DNA of 9,187 nt, taken from positions 1 to 9,187 of the forward strand of contig JAUWYM010000017.1 of the NCBI GenBank assembly GCA_030615845.1. The letters run 5' to 3'. Position 1 is the first letter of the stretch, and each line of letters opens with the position of its first letter. Of this stretch, positions 1-5,752 are shown piece after piece. The notes below the pieces were generated by a model, which made no database searches, was not told the origin of the DNA, and saw nothing but the letters and a program-made list of their open reading frames with translations. The stretch comes from Thermoplasmatota archaeon (GTDB taxonomy: Archaea; Thermoplasmatota; E2; DHVEG-1). Made by a program: the position numbers and the translations under genes.

Positions 1-20
1 ACGTTTAATTCTTGACTTAG

Positions 21-48
21 CCATGTAGCCCATATATAGGCTACATGG
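21..48. repeat. Perfect 10-bp inverted repeat (hairpin) at left edge
   Basis: The arm CCATGTAGCC (21-30) is exactly repeated as its reverse complement GGCTACATGG (39-48), with an 8-base loop, CATATATA. The core hexamer GTAGCC/GGCTAC occurs again at 114-119 and 153-158, so it appears four times in about 135 bases. The hairpin lies next to a gene fragment that has lost its 5' end. It could be a transcription terminator, an operator, or the end of a mobile element whose body lies outside the window. No T-run follows directly, which argues against a simple intrinsic terminator. Confidence 0.6.
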
Positions 49-56
49 TATAAATA
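49..56 (+). promoter_or_regulatory. TATA-like box next to the left-edge hairpin
   Basis: TATAAATA directly follows the right arm of the inverted repeat. It matches the archaeal TATA consensus on the plus strand and would place transcription starts near 75-80. No convincing gene begins there; the only nearby plus-strand coding signal is the headless surface-protein fragment from about 134. The rest of 1-133 is AT-rich, and I see no open reading frame in it with protein-like features. Confidence 0.25.
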
Positions 57-133
57 GTCTTCGTTATTGTTCTCCAGTGTTGACAATTACTATTTTTCAG
101 AAAAATATATTTTGTAGCCTGTAAAACTCATAA

Positions 134-349
134 TGTCAGGTAATAAAGGGTGGGCTACTCGGACTTGTCGATGTGTCAAGCGGAGATACTATTACAACAC
201 TTGAGGCAGGTGACACAAGAACTATAAAAACCCCAGTATTTGGACTTGGAAAAGTCACCATTACTGTAACTGCGAATACGCCGGATACTAATATAGTGAC
301 GAAGACCCTAGATGGCTTGGTAATAGGGATTATAGTAATAATACTATAA
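134..349 (+). pseudogene. 5'-truncated C-terminus of a surface/secreted repeat protein
   Basis: The frame is open from 134, just after an in-frame TAA at 131-133, to a TAA at 347-349. It has no ATG, GTG or TTG at a plausible position upstream of the conserved part. The roughly 71 residues start CQVIKGGLLGLV and contain a beta-rich stretch with FGLGKVTITVTA. They end in a short hydrophobic tail, GLVIGIIVIIL. This matches the C-terminus of archaeal extracellular proteins, in which a last immunoglobulin-like or PKD-like domain is followed by a short membrane anchor. The conserved part begins near 146, so almost the whole protein is missing. It is the only gene on the plus strand and converges on the PAC2 gene. 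I read it as a decayed remnant. The domain assignment is from recalled sequence patterns and is moderately sure. Confidence 0.55.
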
Positions 350-353
350 GCGA

Positions 354-373
354 ATCTCTCTTTTTTCTCTGTT
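354..373 (+). terminator. T-rich terminator-like tract after the surface-protein fragment
   Basis: A pyrimidine tract with a run of six T's lies a few bases after the plus-strand stop codon at 347-349 and between two convergent genes. Archaeal termination commonly occurs at T-rich non-template tracts without a hairpin. On the opposite strand the tract is A-rich, so it would act only for the plus-strand gene. Confidence 0.3.
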
Positions 374-389
374 TACAAGAAAACAAGTT

Positions 390-1154
390 TTACCCAATAT
401 ATCCTAGCTCATCGGGTTTATCTTTTGTCATACCCTCCATTTCACTAAGCTGCTGAGAAATATATTCTATTTCCTTTGCCTTTTCTTCTAACCGAGACAA
501 ATCCACAGTAATATTTGTTATCTTTGTTAAAATCTTCAGAACTGCTTTCGCACTTTTCGGATCCACTAGATACCCCGGTGTTTCCCCCATGAAACATGCT
601 CCTTCAAAACCTCGTAGTTTACCAAGGCCTAATAATAAACCACTGGCACCGATAATACCACCACCTGGCTCGTTTTTCTTAAATATTGCCCCATATTTTT
701 TAAGGTTTTTAACTAGATGTTTGTCAGTAGTTGCAAATAAAACCTTAGGATGTTTTATTTCATATCCAAGTCCATATCCACCAAGGGTATACATCTGTTT
801 GACTCCTAAATCTTCTATGACATCTAATATTGATTCTACCAGTTCATATTGACCTTGTGATGATAAACCCTGATAATCCCCTGTTAAAAGAATAAGATTT
901 TTTTGATTTTTTTTCTTTGCTTTGAAATAATAAAACTCGTTATTTACGAGTTTAATTGTACCATCTGGATTTATGAAAACTTGTGGTGGAAAATCTTTGC
1001 TATAGATCTCTGCAAATTTTTTTGCATTTATAGATTCTATCAAATGCTCTACTGCAAGTTTTCCTACGTTTCCAATTCCCGGGAGTCCTTCTATTAAAAT
1101 AGGATTATTTAGCTTCGGTTTTTTATTAACATATCTCACAGTTACTGTTTTCAT
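390..1154 (-). CDS. PAC2-family protein (proteasome assembly chaperone homologue)
   Basis: This 254-residue protein belongs to the archaeal PAC2 family (COG2047-like), whose eukaryotic relatives PAC1/PAC2 guide 20S proteasome alpha-ring assembly. The N-terminal region has the glycine-rich motif IEGLPGIGNVGKLAVEHLI (about residues 21-39). A second conserved stretch, LLTGDYQGLSSQGQYELVE, follows near 90-107, and then LGGYGLG. The C-terminus is charged and ends LGYIG. A Tyr near the C-terminus recalls the HbYX motif that docks proteasome activators, but it is third from the end rather than second, so the match is imperfect. The start is ATG at 1154, 3 bp after the Nop10 stop, with AGGATGA as a possible ribosome binding site inside the nop10 end. 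It is the last gene of the L44e operon. Family assignment is strong; the cellular role is inferred. Confidence 0.85.
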   Translation of the reverse strand: MKTVTVRYVNKKPKLNNPILIEGLPGIGNVGKLAVEHLIESINAKKFAEIYSKDFPPQVFINPDGTIKLVNNEFYYFKAKKKNQKNLILLTGDYQGLSSQGQYELVESILDVIEDLGVKQMYTLGGYGLGYEIKHPKVLFATTDKHLVKNLKKYGAIFKKNEPGGGIIGASGLLLGLGKLRGFEGACFMGETPGYLVDPKSAKAVLKILTKITNITVDLSRLEEKAKEIEYISQQLSEMEGMTKDKPDELGYIG

Positions 1155-1157
1155 TTT

Positions 1158-1322
1158 TCATCCTTTCTTTTCTAGCTTTTTTAGTTCTCTTCTATATTTT
1201 CCATAATGATCCTGCGGAGAATACCGTGCAGGCTTTTTTACTATCGTTTTTTCCTTACATTTGCTACAAATTTTATCAAGCGTATAGTTATTACATTTCC
1301 TACAATACAATATTTGAGACAT
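1158..1322 (-). CDS. nop10: Nop10, H/ACA RNP subunit
   Basis: This 54-residue protein starts MSQILYCRKCNNYTL and has the typical Nop10 layout. A small zinc-ribbon-like half carries Cys7, Cys10, Cys19 and Cys22. A basic linker and helix follow, with the hallmark PARYSPQDHYGKYRRELKK (residues 31-49). Nop10 binds Cbf5, L7Ae and Gar1 in the H/ACA ribonucleoprotein, which converts uridine to pseudouridine in rRNA under guide RNA control. The ATG (1322-1320) overlaps the aIF2-alpha stop in TAATG, so translation is probably coupled. The stop TGA is at 1158-1160, 3 bp before the PAC2 start. The length is normal for the family. It is easily missed because of its size, but identification is nearly certain. 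Confidence 0.95.
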   Translation of the reverse strand: MSQILYCRKCNNYTLDKICSKCKEKTIVKKPARYSPQDHYGKYRRELKKLEKKG

Positions 1323-2110
1323 TATTCTTCTATTTCACGCTTGAATTCACATTCGCCATTCCAATTACTAATGTATTCGGTAGTTCTCTCCACAGCCTTT
1401 TTCATTTGATCTTCTGCAATCTTATAATCAGGTGCTTTAACAGTAATGAGATAGCGAGGTGCTCCAATATATTTAATTTGAATGTCTACATCTTCATACT
1501 CGCTTTGCTCAGCAAGTGATAACGCCTCACGGATATGTTTGACTCCATCAGGAAGCCAAGAGGTTATCGTTATCTGACCTTTAATACCTACGAAAGGAAT
1601 TGAGATATTATCCTTTGATACTTTTTCAAATTCTTTTAACCAATCACCAGAAAAACCATCGTTTTTTAATGTTTCAGGGTCATAGGCACATTCTTCAAAA
1701 GCTTCATACAAAGACCCATATTTTTTAATGAGTTCTTCACCAAAATCTTTGTAACATACATCTACAGGTTTTCCAATGTTTTCTGCAACCATCTCAAACA
1801 GTTTAGTTGACTTTTGATTGTTTTTCCATTCCTGTATCTTTTCTCTTCGCTGATGTTCATTTACTCGTTTCAATGAAAGATCAATATGGTTCTTTGCAGC
1901 TTCTACACGCAGTACCTTGCAGACAACTTTTTGTTTTTCACGTACATAGTTACGAATACGTTTTACCCAACCAGTTGCTATCTCAGAAATGTGAATAAAC
2001 CCCTCTTTATGGGGATATTCATCAAGTGAAACAAAAGAACCGAAACCCTGAACTTTTGTGACTGTTCCAACAACAAGCTCTCCTTCTTCAGGGTAATTCT
2101 TTTTTAACAT
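1322..2110 (-). CDS. eif2a: Translation initiation factor aIF2 subunit alpha
   Basis: This 262-residue protein is the alpha subunit of aIF2, which with beta and gamma brings initiator methionyl-tRNA to the small ribosomal subunit. An S1/OB domain spans about residues 7-84 (GTVTKVQGFGSFVSL, then EGFIHISEIATGWVKRIRN). A helical domain follows (to about 170), then a C-terminal alpha-beta domain that binds the gamma subunit (GIKGQITI onward). I chose ATG at 2110. It begins MLKKNYPEEGE, as expected for archaeal homologues, and AAGGT lies 7 bases upstream. An in-frame TTG at 2128 lies inside the S27e stop region and is unlikely. It is third in the L44e-S27e-aIF2-alpha-Nop10-PAC2 operon, 10 bp after rps27e and overlapping nop10 by one base. 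Identification is very secure. Confidence 0.95.
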   Translation of the reverse strand: MLKKNYPEEGELVVGTVTKVQGFGSFVSLDEYPHKEGFIHISEIATGWVKRIRNYVREKQKVVCKVLRVEAAKNHIDLSLKRVNEHQRREKIQEWKNNQKSTKLFEMVAENIGKPVDVCYKDFGEELIKKYGSLYEAFEECAYDPETLKNDGFSGDWLKEFEKVSKDNISIPFVGIKGQITITSWLPDGVKHIREALSLAEQSEYEDVDIQIKYIGAPRYLITVKAPDYKIAEDQMKKAVERTTEYISNWNGECEFKREIEE

Positions 2111-2120
2111 ATAGGATACC

Positions 2121-2297
2121 TTATTCAATTATTTCTAAAATCTTCCCTTTTATTTTTGCTTTTCCACCACGAGGAATAGCAAGTTTACTGCCACAGATGT
2201 GACAATGGACTGTCGTACTGGCCTTCTCAAATAAAGCCTGTTCATTCTCACAATCATTGCATCGTACTTTAATGAATTTACTTTTTGGTTTTTGCAT
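2121..2297 (-). CDS. rps27e: 30S ribosomal protein S27e
   Basis: This 58-residue zinc-ribbon protein of the small subunit starts MQKPKSKFIKVRCNDC. Four cysteines form the metal site: Cys13 and Cys16 (CNDC), and Cys32 and Cys35 (CHIC). The tail CGSKLAIPRGGKAKIKGKIL is typical of the family. Length matches archaeal S27e. The ATG at 2297 lies 3 bp after the L44e stop, and the ribosome binding site GGAG is contained in the end of the L44e gene. The downstream aIF2-alpha ATG is 10 bp after the TAA at 2121-2123. Archaeal S27e is commonly found between L44e and aIF2-alpha, as here. Confidence 0.95.
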   Translation of the reverse strand: MQKPKSKFIKVRCNDCENEQALFEKASTTVHCHICGSKLAIPRGGKAKIKGKILEIIE

Positions 2298-2300
2298 ACG

Positions 2301-2579
2301 TTATTCTCCTATTTCCAACGTTTTTGCTCTTATACTTGGAGGTTGATGCATTTTGTGACATTTACTACAGCTATATCGCAATCCTGTTCGTCTGCTCGTC
2401 TTTTCTCTACCTTCCGGCTTCGGTCTTGGAAATCCACCGTACCCTCTCATGACACGTCTGAATCGCCTCTGACCTTGCTTTAGCTCACTTGCTTTTCTCT
2501 TTTTCACTTTCTCTACTTCATGTATCGTATGCGTTTTGCAGAAGGGGCAGTATCTCTTCATTTTCCTCGGTTTCTGCAT
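2301..2579 (-). CDS. rpl44e: 50S ribosomal protein L44e
   Basis: This 92-residue large-subunit protein sits near the tRNA exit site. The zinc-binding pairs are Cys11/Cys14 (CPFC) and Cys71/Cys74 (CSKC). Between them is the very basic hallmark QGQRRFRRVMRGYGGFPRPK (residues 36-54 or so). I chose ATG at 2579, giving MQKPRKMKRYCPFC, because archaeal L44e proteins begin about ten residues before the first CxxC. A GTG at 2588 would add only three residues. The gene opens the operon: a clear TATA box lies about 40 bp upstream, and the next gene starts 3 bp after the stop. Identification is very secure. Confidence 0.95.
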   Translation of the reverse strand: MQKPRKMKRYCPFCKTHTIHEVEKVKKRKASELKQGQRRFRRVMRGYGGFPRPKPEGREKTSRRTGLRYSCSKCHKMHQPPSIRAKTLEIGE

Positions 2580-2615
2580 ATCTACCACTATTAGATTGTA
2601 ACCCTAATAAAGAGC

Positions 2616-2626
2616 TTATATAAAAA
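2616..2626 (-). promoter_or_regulatory. TATA box of the L44e-S27e-aIF2alpha-Nop10-PAC2 operon
   Basis: On the minus strand the sequence reads TTTTTATATAAG, a near-ideal archaeal TATA element. It lies between the GINS stop (2638) and the L44e start (2579). Using the usual 25-27 bp spacing, transcription would begin near 2594-2597, giving a short leader of about 16 bases. This is the best promoter in the window and the only obvious one for the five-gene operon. Confidence 0.65.
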
Positions 2627-2637
2627 TGTAAGGTGAA

Positions 2638-3225
2638 CTATTTTATCTGTTCTACGACACCTCTTTTAAGTAATGGCTCACTCATTTCTTTTGGAAGCGT
2701 GAGAACATCATCTTTTCGAAGTGAATATGTTTTCATGTTCGTTCCGACAAATTCAGGTGTATCCTGTGTTACTCGTACAATTGCATTTGTATTAGATTTT
2801 TTCTCTTTTTTTCCTGTCTCTGGTGCTGATTTTACATCTGTCTTTTTTTCTAATTTCTGTTCTAAGATTTCCTCTCGTGAAACAATAATTTGTTTTACAA
2901 GAGAATCGTATAATCTTTTTTCTATTTCAAGTAAATTTTTCAAATCAGGTTTTCCACCTCGTACCTTTGAAAGTGCAGCCTGTATGATCTTTTTCTCCCG
3001 TAGTTCATAGATATTAAAAGCGATTTTTTTTGTATTTTGAATTTCATCATCAAAAAGTTTTATCTTTTGCGAATTTTCCTCCTTTTCTGCAATTCTTTGA
3101 AGATTTTTTAGATACTCTGAAAATTTCTGATAAAAATTCCGATCTATCTTTGTAAGTAACGGAAAGGTTTTCTCTTGTTGTTGAATTTTCCTAAGGGTTT
3201 TATAGTTTATATCCTCTTGATCCAT
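2638..3225 (-). CDS. Archaeal GINS subunit, Gins51 type
   Basis: The 195-residue protein has the layout of archaeal Gins51: an N-terminal all-helical A domain (about 1-118, rich in Lys/Glu), a charged linker with a KKEKKSN run (about 119-145), and a small C-terminal beta B domain. The B domain shows TPEFVGTNMKTYSLRKDDV and LPKEMSEPLLKRG, matching the PEFVG..G..Y.L..GD.v.LP pattern of the family. GINS joins MCM and the Cdc45/RecJ-like nuclease to form the replicative helicase. The A-then-B order indicates Gins51 rather than Gins23. The ATG at 3225 has AGGG about 7 bases upstream. It lies between radB and the L44e operon, all on one strand, and may share transcription with radB. Sequence is divergent in the A domain, as is usual. 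Confidence 0.85.
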   Translation of the reverse strand: MDQEDINYKTLRKIQQQEKTFPLLTKIDRNFYQKFSEYLKNLQRIAEKEENSQKIKLFDDEIQNTKKIAFNIYELREKKIIQAALSKVRGGKPDLKNLLEIEKRLYDSLVKQIIVSREEILEQKLEKKTDVKSAPETGKKEKKSNTNAIVRVTQDTPEFVGTNMKTYSLRKDDVLTLPKEMSEPLLKRGVVEQIK

Positions 3226-3255
3226 TTTGCCCTACATATCGCATAACGACATCTG

Positions 3256-3269
3256 TTATTATAATTTTT
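3256..3269 (-). promoter_or_regulatory. TATA-like element upstream of the GINS gene
   Basis: The minus-strand sequence AAAAATTATAATAA lies in the 68-bp gap between radB and the GINS gene. Its centre is about 37 bp upstream of the GINS ATG, which would leave a short leader containing the AGGG ribosome binding site. The match is only fair in such AT-rich DNA, so independent transcription of the GINS gene is a suggestion. Confidence 0.35.
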
Positions 3270-3293
3270 CAGTTATGATACAAGAGCATCATG

Positions 3294-3947
3294 TTACTCT
3301 AAACCTGATGCAGTAATCTTGAAACATGCTTTTTTATCTTCAGGTTGAGACCTATGTTTTATAATGATGGCCTGTCGTTCTCCAACGCCTTTTTTTTCTA
3401 GCCTGATAACTGTTTTTATCATATGTTCAGTATCTCTATTGGTAAATGGCTTAATTTCCCCATTTTTATCAGTATACACCTGTTCAGCTACGATAACAAA
3501 TAGATTTTTTTTTCTTGTAGCAATTTGTAGATTTGCCATTTGTCTTGTAAAGCAACGCATTGTCCATTCTTTATCGTCTTCTAAATTAATACGATAAAAC
3601 AGATTTAATGTATCAACAACGATAAGTCCAACATCATCTATTTTGATGACATCAGCAATTATCTTTTCTTGCTCTTCAAACGAGCTGGGGCTAAAAAAAA
3701 GGATGTTATTAAGAATTTTTTTAAAATCATAGGCAGTACATATCTGACGTAATCTCTCTATAGAAACGCCTTCTGTATCGATATATGCTACTTTCCTCCC
3801 TGCTTTGGCAAATTCTCTTGATGCTTGTAGACAAACATTGGTTTTCCCAGTTCCTGTTTCTCCATATATTTTTGTAATGATGCCACATTCGATTCCTTCC
3901 TCAAGGAGATCATCGAGAGGTTTACAGTTTAGATTTAATGTTTTCAT
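3294..3947 (-). CDS. radB: DNA repair and recombination protein RadB
   Basis: This 217-residue RecA-fold ATPase is the euryarchaeal RadA paralogue RadB, thought to act as a recombination mediator alongside RadA. The Walker A motif GETGTGKT is at residues 29-36. The catalytic Glu region YIDTEG is at 55-60. The Walker B strand GLIVVD ends at Asp112. Further conserved pieces are the LNLFYR segment, FVIVAEQVYTD and the late KHRSQPE. RadB lacks the helix-hairpin-helix N-terminal domain of RadA, and so does this protein. I chose ATG at 3947, giving MKTLNLNCKPLDDLLEEGIE, which fits family starts. An upstream ATG at 4004 would add 19 hydrophobic residues that resemble nothing in RadB. It lies between dph2 and the GINS gene. 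Confidence 0.92.
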   Translation of the reverse strand: MKTLNLNCKPLDDLLEEGIECGIITKIYGETGTGKTNVCLQASREFAKAGRKVAYIDTEGVSIERLRQICTAYDFKKILNNILFFSPSSFEEQEKIIADVIKIDDVGLIVVDTLNLFYRINLEDDKEWTMRCFTRQMANLQIATRKKNLFVIVAEQVYTDKNGEIKPFTNRDTEHMIKTVIRLEKKGVGERQAIIIKHRSQPEDKKACFKITASGLE

Positions 3948-3971
3948 CGCGAATATAGTGAATAGCATTGC

Positions 3972-3981
3972 GAATAAAAGA
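3972..3981 (-). promoter_or_regulatory. TATA-like element upstream of radB
   Basis: The minus-strand sequence TCTTTTATTC is centred about 29 bp upstream of the chosen radB ATG at 3947. With normal spacing this gives a leaderless or nearly leaderless transcript. No Shine-Dalgarno is visible in front of that ATG, which fits leaderless translation. It is a moderate match in AT-rich DNA. Confidence 0.35.
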
Positions 3982-3989
3982 TTTTGTAA

Positions 3990-4006
3990 CAATGACAAAA
4001 TCATTG
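3990..4006. repeat. Small inverted repeat between dph2 and radB
   Basis: CAATGA (3990-3995) and TCATTG (4001-4006) form a perfect 6-bp inverted repeat around the 5-base loop CAAAA. It lies in the 75-bp gap between the dph2 stop and the radB start, just upstream of the radB TATA-like element. It could be a regulator site or chance; the stem is weak and AT-rich. Confidence 0.3.
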
Positions 4007-4022
4007 GAATTTGATTTATACT

Positions 4023-5042
4023 TTATCTAAGGATTTGATCAAATACATACTCTTCCCATTTTCTTTTTCCGAGAACAATTTCAAGTTCAATAGGTGTTAA
4101 AATGGGAATTTTATATTGCAGATAGTCATCAATTGCAATTCGGGGACATGCAGTAGAAACAAAACAATCAAAATCTCCAAAACCTTGCAAAGATACAGGT
4201 GAAAAATCATCCAATGCAATAATCATTGATTTTTTGTTAAAAGAATCAAGCATTTCTTTGATTTCATCGGCAAGCTCAACTCGTTGTTGCCCTCTTTTAA
4301 TACCAACTAAAATGCCAAATTTCTTTGCATTTTTTGAATTAGCAATTGCTCCATATCGTTGCCTGAGAATTGTATCTTTTAAATCATCAAGTTCTTGTTT
4401 TTTAACGGTATTAGTATATGGATCAGCAGCAATTACTGGTTTCTTAGAACTCAGTAAGAGACCAACTGGATGAAAGTTACCACTTCCAACAAAAAGAAAT
4501 GAGTCAACTTTATCTACAATGTTCATGCCTGCAGAAAAGTTACACCCTAAAATTTGACCTTTTTCAGGAATTCTTTCATCCCCATCAGATATAATAGAAA
4601 CAAAATCATGTTTTTTCAAAATTCTATCAACAACTTCTAATGTATGAAGATGCTGTGCGGTTGTTACAATACCGATTTTTTTACCCTCTAAGGAAGAAAT
4701 GGATTTTTCAACAACAGCTGAAACATCTTTTGTTGAAACAGCATTAATAAAAAGAGTAGGAATCCAAAAATTTTCTACATCCGGAATAGAAGTGTGTCCT
4801 ATATGAATAACAAAGTCCACATCCAAATTCTTTAATTCATAGTTAACAAGATCACATGCGCCAAAACAAGGATCTGCAATGACAATAATTTTTGCTTGTG
4901 TCTTTTTTTCCAAAAACTCTACAACGTTCCAAACACTTCTTTTAAGTCCTTCAGGAACCTGCAGTGCTACTGTTTTATATCCATTTTCTAAAACTACTTT
5001 TGCTGCTTTTTCAATATCAATGGAATATCCAGATAGTTCCAT
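4023..5042 (-). CDS. dph2: Dph2, diphthamide biosynthesis radical enzyme
   Basis: This 339-residue protein is archaeal Dph2. It uses a [4Fe-4S] cluster and S-adenosylmethionine to make a 3-amino-3-carboxypropyl radical, which modifies a histidine of elongation factor aEF2, the first step to diphthamide. The three cluster cysteines are recognisable: Cys59 in ADPCFGACD, Cys167 in ILGCN and Cys299 in STACPRIAIDD. Cys63 and Cys293 are extra. The three-fold repeated Rossmann-like domains fit the length. I chose ATG at 5042 (MELSGYSIDIEKAA), preceded by GGGGCGGAG. An in-frame TTG at 5090 would extend into the kinase gene and looks false. The start is 17 bp after the upstream kinase stop, and no TATA box is visible there, so transcription may come from the upstream unit. 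Confidence 0.93.
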   Translation of the reverse strand: MELSGYSIDIEKAAKVVLENGYKTVALQVPEGLKRSVWNVVEFLEKKTQAKIIVIADPCFGACDLVNYELKNLDVDFVIHIGHTSIPDVENFWIPTLFINAVSTKDVSAVVEKSISSLEGKKIGIVTTAQHLHTLEVVDRILKKHDFVSIISDGDERIPEKGQILGCNFSAGMNIVDKVDSFLFVGSGNFHPVGLLLSSKKPVIAADPYTNTVKKQELDDLKDTILRQRYGAIANSKNAKKFGILVGIKRGQQRVELADEIKEMLDSFNKKSMIIALDDFSPVSLQGFGDFDCFVSTACPRIAIDDYLQYKIPILTPIELEIVLGKRKWEEYVFDQILR

Positions 5043-5059
5043 TACTCCGCCCCTTAACC

Positions 5060-5662
5060 CTATCTTTTCTCCATCCCAATGATGTACCAATCCTCAGGTG
5101 TATCTAATTCGGTGTCCACAGTTAGGTGTACAATCGGGAGCTCTGGGTAGAGACCTTTTAAATCGTCCAAATCCACGTTTTCGAATTTCTTCAAGTTGTT
5201 GAGATAAGCCTGTTCGGTAAGAGCATTTGATTCATAGTTCTCTTTGGTTCTTTTCAATATTCGATTGATACTCGCATCTTTGGAGCAATTGGTCTGTAGA
5301 ACCACAAAGATATTGTTCTGTGCCGCAGCGATTCCAGCAGCTTTCCTCCGGAGCTCCTGGGTTACGAAAGTTGCATCTAAAATCACACTGTTATCTTTTT
5401 GCAAAATCTCTTTCGCCCGTTTGAACATCTCTTCATATACACGTTTCCGTATCTCAAAATTGGAAGCCACCTTCTCGTCAAAGATATCCAGAGCTTTGAG
5501 TACTTCACGTCGAATCAAATCCGTCCTAAGTATGGGATATCCTTTTATCTTCGATACTTCCTCTGTAGTTTCAGTCTTCCAAGTTCCTGGAAGACCGCAC
5601 GCAATAAGAAGCGTTCCCGGTTCAAGTTCAGTTTCTATGAATTTTGCAAAAGGTTCTTTCAT
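5060..5662 (-). CDS. P-loop kinase-like protein (COG0645/AAA_33 type)
   Basis: This 200-residue P-loop protein resembles the predicted kinases of COG0645. The Walker A region is GLPGTWKT (23-30), with Trp28 where the classical motif has Gly. A nucleotide-kinase-like RTDLIRREV follows (46-54), then VILDATFV (93-100) as the second acidic strand, and several Arg-rich helices of a lid. The substrate is unknown. In many bacteria and archaea this domain is the C-terminal half of one protein whose N-terminal half is an aminoglycoside-phosphotransferase-like domain. Here that partner is the gene just upstream, in the same order but separate. The ATG at 5662 has GGATGTGA 4 bases upstream. Base composition is GC-rich compared with dph2 (25 of 60 in 5341-5400 against 19 of 60 in 4321-4380), suggesting transfer together with its partner. 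Confidence 0.75.
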   Translation of the reverse strand: MKEPFAKFIETELEPGTLLIACGLPGTWKTETTEEVSKIKGYPILRTDLIRREVLKALDIFDEKVASNFEIRKRVYEEMFKRAKEILQKDNSVILDATFVTQELRRKAAGIAAAQNNIFVVLQTNCSKDASINRILKRTKENYESNALTEQAYLNNLKKFENVDLDDLKGLYPELPIVHLTVDTELDTPEDWYIIGMEKR

Positions 5663-5718
5663 ATCTTCACATCCTTATGACAGTCACTTAAGTCACATCT
5701 CCTAAATATCATGGTATG

Positions 5719-5726
5719 TATATATT
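5719..5726 (-). promoter_or_regulatory. TATA-like box in front of the P-loop kinase gene
   Basis: AATATATA on the minus strand lies in the 90-bp gap between the phosphotransferase-like gene and the kinase gene. Normal spacing puts the start of transcription near 5696, leaving a leader of about 35 bases that includes the GGATGTGA ribosome binding site. Just downstream, AGTCAC occurs twice (5682-5687 and 5691-5696 on the plus strand) as a short direct repeat around the predicted start. So the kinase may be transcribed on its own as well as by read-through. Confidence 0.4.
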
Positions 5727-5752
5727 ATTAATCTTCTAGTCTCTCCAAATAA

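Noticed and set aside
1..160. CRISPR array or tandem repeat suggested by repeated GTAGCC
   Set aside because: The repeated unit is only 6 bases with irregular spacing and mixed orientation; there are no spacers.
2111..2128. TTG start for aIF2-alpha at 2128
   Set aside because: It overlaps the S27e stop; ATG 2110 fits the family start and has its own ribosome binding site.
2633..3010. Plus-strand open frame of 125 codons
   Set aside because: It is antisense to the GINS gene; its Phe/Ser-rich composition is typical of the reverse of a Lys/Glu-rich gene.
3948..4004. Hydrophobic 19-residue leader on RadB that resembles a signal peptide
   Set aside because: RadB is a cytosolic RecA-fold protein whose family starts just before the Walker A domain; the stretch is translated intergenic AT-rich DNA containing a TATA-like box and an inverted repeat.
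5043..5090. TTG start giving Dph2 a 16-residue extension
   Set aside because: It overlaps the end of the kinase gene, and the ATG at 5042 has a good purine-rich site and a family-like N-terminus.
5244..5705. Long plus-strand open frame of 153 codons
   Set aside because: It is antisense to the P-loop kinase gene, has no recognisable motif and reflects the higher GC of that gene.
5659..5712. 17-codon frame upstream of the kinase gene ending in an overlap with its ATG
   Set aside because: It starts only 7 bases after the TATA-like box, so the predicted transcript would not contain its start; there is no family match and it is too short to trust.
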